A stretch of 64,000 nt of DNA from Oscillospiraceae bacterium (lineage in GTDB: Bacteria > Bacillota > Clostridia > Oscillospirales > Ruminococcaceae), in contig JAJQGJ010000011.1 of assembly GCA_021200565.1 (NCBI GenBank), positions 121,416 to 185,415 of the forward strand, in the 5' to 3' direction. How positions within the stretch are numbered: position 1 is the first letter of the stretch; each line of letters starts with the position of its first letter. Made by a program: the position numbers and the translations under genes. Below the pieces are notes generated by a model. The model was not told the origin of the DNA, searched no databases, and saw only the letters and a list, made by a program, of their open reading frames with translations. Positions 60,759 through 64,000 of this stretch are shown here, one piece after another.

Positions 60759-61486
60759 TATATAATTCCGCCATTCACCGAGATAACCTGTCCCGTGATG
60801 AATGAGGCTTCATCGCTCGCCAAAAATGCTATCGTCTTCCCGACGTCTGAGGGTGTGCCGATCCGGAGCAGGGGTGTCTCCTCGCAAAGCTCGCTTATGG
60901 TTTCGTCGGTGAGTTCACTGTTCATGTCCGTGTCAATAACTCCCGGTGAAACGCAGTTGACCCTGATTCCGGATGGACCAAGCTCCTTCGAAAACGCCTT
61001 CGTGAACCCGATAATTCCCGCCTTGCAGGCTGAATATACCACTTCGCATGAGGCTCCGACCTCTCCCCACATCGAAGCAATGTTTATAATCACTCCGTCG
61101 TGACGCCTGAGCATATCGGGAACAGCACGCCTGGTAACGAGCATCGCTCCCATGAGGTTAACATCACTCAGGCTCTTTATTTCATTGTCGCTCATATCCT
61201 GCAAAAGCCCGATATAAGCAACTCCTGCATTGTTTACAAGAACGGAAATCTCGCCTAAGCCGGAATGAATTTCCGAAAACATTCTGTCAAGAGCCCGGGA
61301 ATCGGAAATATCCGCCTGAAACGCTTCAGCAACGCCACCGAGACTTCTGATCTCGTTACAGACGCTTTCTGCAGCTTCACTGTTCGACTTATAATTCACA
61401 GCAACAGCATATCCGAGCCTTGCCAGCTCCACTGCTGCAGCCGCACCGATTCCACGTGAGCCACCTGTCACAAGAGCAACTTTCAT
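60758..61486 (-). CDS. Short-chain dehydrogenase (FabG-like)
   Basis: VALVTGGSRGIGAAAAVELARLGY; LVNNAGVAY; YSACKAGIIGFTKAFSKELG. Confidence 0.92.
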   Translation of the reverse strand: MKVALVTGGSRGIGAAAAVELARLGYAVAVNYKSNSEAAESVCNEIRSLGGVAEAFQADISDSRALDRMFSEIHSGLGEISVLVNNAGVAYIGLLQDMSDNEIKSLSDVNLMGAMLVTRRAVPDMLRRHDGVIINIASMWGEVGASCEVVYSACKAGIIGFTKAFSKELGPSGIRVNCVSPGVIDTDMNSELTDETISELCEETPLLRIGTPSDVGKTIAFLASDEASFITGQVISVNGGII

Positions 61487-61585
61487 CCGATCACCTCTGA
61501 AACTCTAAAATCTCTTTCTATTATAACCCATTCGCACGCAGTTTGCAAGTATGAAAAACGGCGCATATTGCGCCGCTCTTGCATT

Positions 61586-62524
61586 CTATTCAAAGTAGTA
61601 GATAATCACAGAGTATGTAGACAAATCTATTCGCCAGTAGGCGTAGATACTCATTCCAGTGGTGAAAGGAGTACTTACTTCATCATCAAGAGGAATCGCA
61701 ACCTCAGCTCTCAATTCACCCTCAGAAGCGCTCGCCTGAAGAATTGTCTTGAGGTCGTCTGTGGTTTCGGCATATAAGCCATTCGTGAAGAAATAGATAT
61801 AATCCTCTGAATCCGCAGTGGGTGTTGAATCCATGTCCCATACATGCTCAAGAGCCATCGTGTCGTCAGTCACCATAAAGTAGGTGTGAAACGCCATTCT
61901 TCCCTCATAGTCGGGAACATAGTCGTCCCAGGTGCAGTCGACGTGATACCATTTGTCATCAACACACACCATGTTCCAGGCATGCGCTTCGCCGTCAGAC
62001 GAGCCGGCTACAACTATCGATTCCACTCCAAGCATGTCCATCATGAGCTGGAATGTAGTCGTATATCCCATGCAGATAGCTTCTCCGTAGATAAGCGCAC
62101 CGAAAGGAGTGCTCGACTCAGATTTCGCCGAGCCAATGAGGTTGAATTCATCCATATCATAGGTGATGTGAGTTGTGATATAGTCGTGAGCCGCAAGAAT
62201 GATTTCATAATCGCACATGCCCTCGGTGTAGAATTCCGATATTGCGTCACATGCCGCCTGGTAGACATATATGTCATCACCTGAAAGAGAGCCTGAATCG
62301 CCGGTCTTGTAAGCCTCGACTATAGCGGAATCGTTGTAGACGCTGGTTTCGGCATCTTCTTCATCTTCCAACTGATCTTCTTCGGGAATCTCTTCTTCAA
62401 CGCTTGAGATTGTGTTCTCTGTCACATCGGTTGTGACATCTGCAAGGGCGTCTGTATCTCCACAGGCTGTGAAGATACTCAGTGATACTATTGCTGCAAG
62501 CAGCAGTGAAATAAGTCTTTTCAT
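61586..62524 (-). CDS. Transglutaminase-like domain lipoprotein
   Basis: Lipobox IFTACG; GEAICMGYTTTFQLMMDMLG...AHAWNMVCVDDKWYHVDCTWDD (Cys-His-Asp). Confidence 0.9.
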   Translation of the reverse strand: MKRLISLLLAAIVSLSIFTACGDTDALADVTTDVTENTISSVEEEIPEEDQLEDEEDAETSVYNDSAIVEAYKTGDSGSLSGDDIYVYQAACDAISEFYTEGMCDYEIILAAHDYITTHITYDMDEFNLIGSAKSESSTPFGALIYGEAICMGYTTTFQLMMDMLGVESIVVAGSSDGEAHAWNMVCVDDKWYHVDCTWDDYVPDYEGRMAFHTYFMVTDDTMALEHVWDMDSTPTADSEDYIYFFTNGLYAETTDDLKTILQASASEGELRAEVAIPLDDEVSTPFTTGMSIYAYWRIDLSTYSVIIYYFE

Positions 62525-62528
62525 AATT

Positions 62529-63941
62529 TTATGCAATCGTTACGCCGGTATAGTAGTGGTGCAGAATCTGATCGAAGCTGTACCCTCCATATATAGCGTA
62601 AAGATTTGCTCCTTCCTGGGACATTCCGACTCCGTGACCGTAGCCATATGTGACGAACGTGAAGACGCCGTTTGAATAGCTGACGGTGAAGCATGTAGAG
62701 CGGATGTTTAAGATATAGGTTCTGAATACATAAGCTGTAAGCGTTCTCTCTGTTCCGGAGACTTTTGCGGTGGTGTTCCCATCAATAGCAATGTTTCCGA
62801 CATAGCCGCCGTCGGTGTAGGAGAGAATCTGAATCCAGTTCTGATAGTTGTCCGAAAGGGTGATATTCGTTTTCGACTCAATCTTCTTTTTGAGCTCTTC
62901 GGCAGTGTATGTGGTGACTCTTCCGTAGTTGTCGGTGTCTAAGAAGTCATATTCGCTCACAACCGACTGGAGATAATCTCTGTCACCGCCCCAGACATTC
63001 TCGCTCGAGCAGGTGACTCCGGCAGTTGCAGCGCAGTAAACAGCCAGGATATATTCACCATCATAGTACATAGCTAGCCCGTCGACAGCCTCGACACATT
63101 CGATAATCTTATCCGGAACTCCTGATTTGAGGGAAACAGAAGCATATTCGCCTTTAGCTTCATAATACTTGATGTAGGTGTAAACTGCGACGGCCTGAGC
63201 CTTGATAGTCTCTTCCTCCATTGAGGTTCCTACTTCACTGTAGGTGACCTGGCAGACGATGTCGAAAGCGTTGTCGGTGACATATCTTCCGGAGCTTGAG
63301 TCGTAAACGGTCACAGTGTCGTCCTTATAGCTCTTACCGTTGTTTAAGTTGTCGGCAGCATTTGTATCAACAGTGCCGGATGAGCTTATAGAGTACCACA
63401 GACTTTCAAGAGTGCTGCTGTCTGAAGATTTATCTTCACTGGCATCTGCTGTTTCATCCTCATCATCAATGTCGACATCCTCGTCATCGTCGATTTCGAC
63501 GTCCTCTTCGGTGGTCGCCTCTGTAGTGGTGGTGACTGTAGTGGTGGCAACGGTAGTAGCCTGAGTGGTAGTTCCTGCAGTGGTAGCCGATGTTTGCGGA
63601 GGAGTGGTTGTGGTGACGGCTTCAGTCGTTTCCGAAACGGTAGTCACCGCTGTCACCTCTGTTGTTATCGGCGCAAATATCTCATATGAGTCGATTCCCG
63701 CTTTCTCGATAGGGGATTCGTAATACATTGCAACCTCGGCAGCTTCCTCGCAGAGGCTCTCTGCCACAGCTGCATCTTCATCTTCTTTATCCGACAGAGC
63801 CGAAGCGGAATCGCTGTCGAATGTAATATCGCTCAGTACTGTGCTTTCTGCCAAAACTCTTATATAGTTGAGTGCGGCGGAGTACACAAGTACCAGACTC
63901 AAAAGAATTATAACCCGTTTTATGGTAAATCTTTTCTTCAA
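62529..63941 (-). CDS. SpoIID/LytB-domain protein with Thr-rich and acidic linker
   Basis: SEVGTSMEEETIKAQAVAVYTYIKYY; YGHGVGMSQEGANLYAIYGGYSFDQILHHYYTGVTI. Confidence 0.9.
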   Translation of the reverse strand: MKKRFTIKRVIILLSLVLVYSAALNYIRVLAESTVLSDITFDSDSASALSDKEDEDAAVAESLCEEAAEVAMYYESPIEKAGIDSYEIFAPITTEVTAVTTVSETTEAVTTTTPPQTSATTAGTTTQATTVATTTVTTTTEATTEEDVEIDDDEDVDIDDEDETADASEDKSSDSSTLESLWYSISSSGTVDTNAADNLNNGKSYKDDTVTVYDSSSGRYVTDNAFDIVCQVTYSEVGTSMEEETIKAQAVAVYTYIKYYEAKGEYASVSLKSGVPDKIIECVEAVDGLAMYYDGEYILAVYCAATAGVTCSSENVWGGDRDYLQSVVSEYDFLDTDNYGRVTTYTAEELKKKIESKTNITLSDNYQNWIQILSYTDGGYVGNIAIDGNTTAKVSGTERTLTAYVFRTYILNIRSTCFTVSYSNGVFTFVTYGYGHGVGMSQEGANLYAIYGGYSFDQILHHYYTGVTIA

Positions 63942-64000
63942 AGCGTCAACTCCTCGTATAATGTATTTACAGGTAATTTAAAGAGAACCCGTATGAAACC

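Overview
64 kb chromosomal window from an anaerobic, spore-forming Firmicute (probably Ruminococcaceae/Oscillospiraceae; inferred from cotJABC, spoIIE, gerW, glgBCDA, GSIII and an Amt-PII fusion). Most of it is ordinary core genome: [FeFe]-hydrogenase plus NuoF/GltD-like partner, glycogen operon, cca, trkAH, rsmA, rpmB, scpAB, dacF, rluB, pncB, two tRNAs, metQNI, nitrogen-assimilation genes, a T-box-controlled asnB, acpS and spoIID-like genes. The strongest anomaly is the MetQ/NlpA methionine-binding lipoprotein (46664..47512). Its two halves are in swapped order: the canonical C-terminal half follows the signal peptide and the canonical N-terminal half comes last, so it looks like a natural circular permutation at the inter-lobe hinge. 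It lies between an apparently frameshifted LysR gene and intact metN/metI. Other leads are a 23-codon peptide gene next to a truncated ABC-exporter-like gene, a PIN/RelB-type TA module bracketed by 32-bp perfect direct repeats, a tandem pair of M56/BlaR1-type sensors with an 86-bp identical block and a stand-alone paralogue of one sensor domain, a 24-bp hairpin reaching into a tRNA-Arg acceptor stem, an 18-bp inverted-repeat operator upstream of yhbDE-like genes, a leader attenuator before GSIII, and a T-box that may act on translation. All calls are from reading the sequence; no database searches were run.
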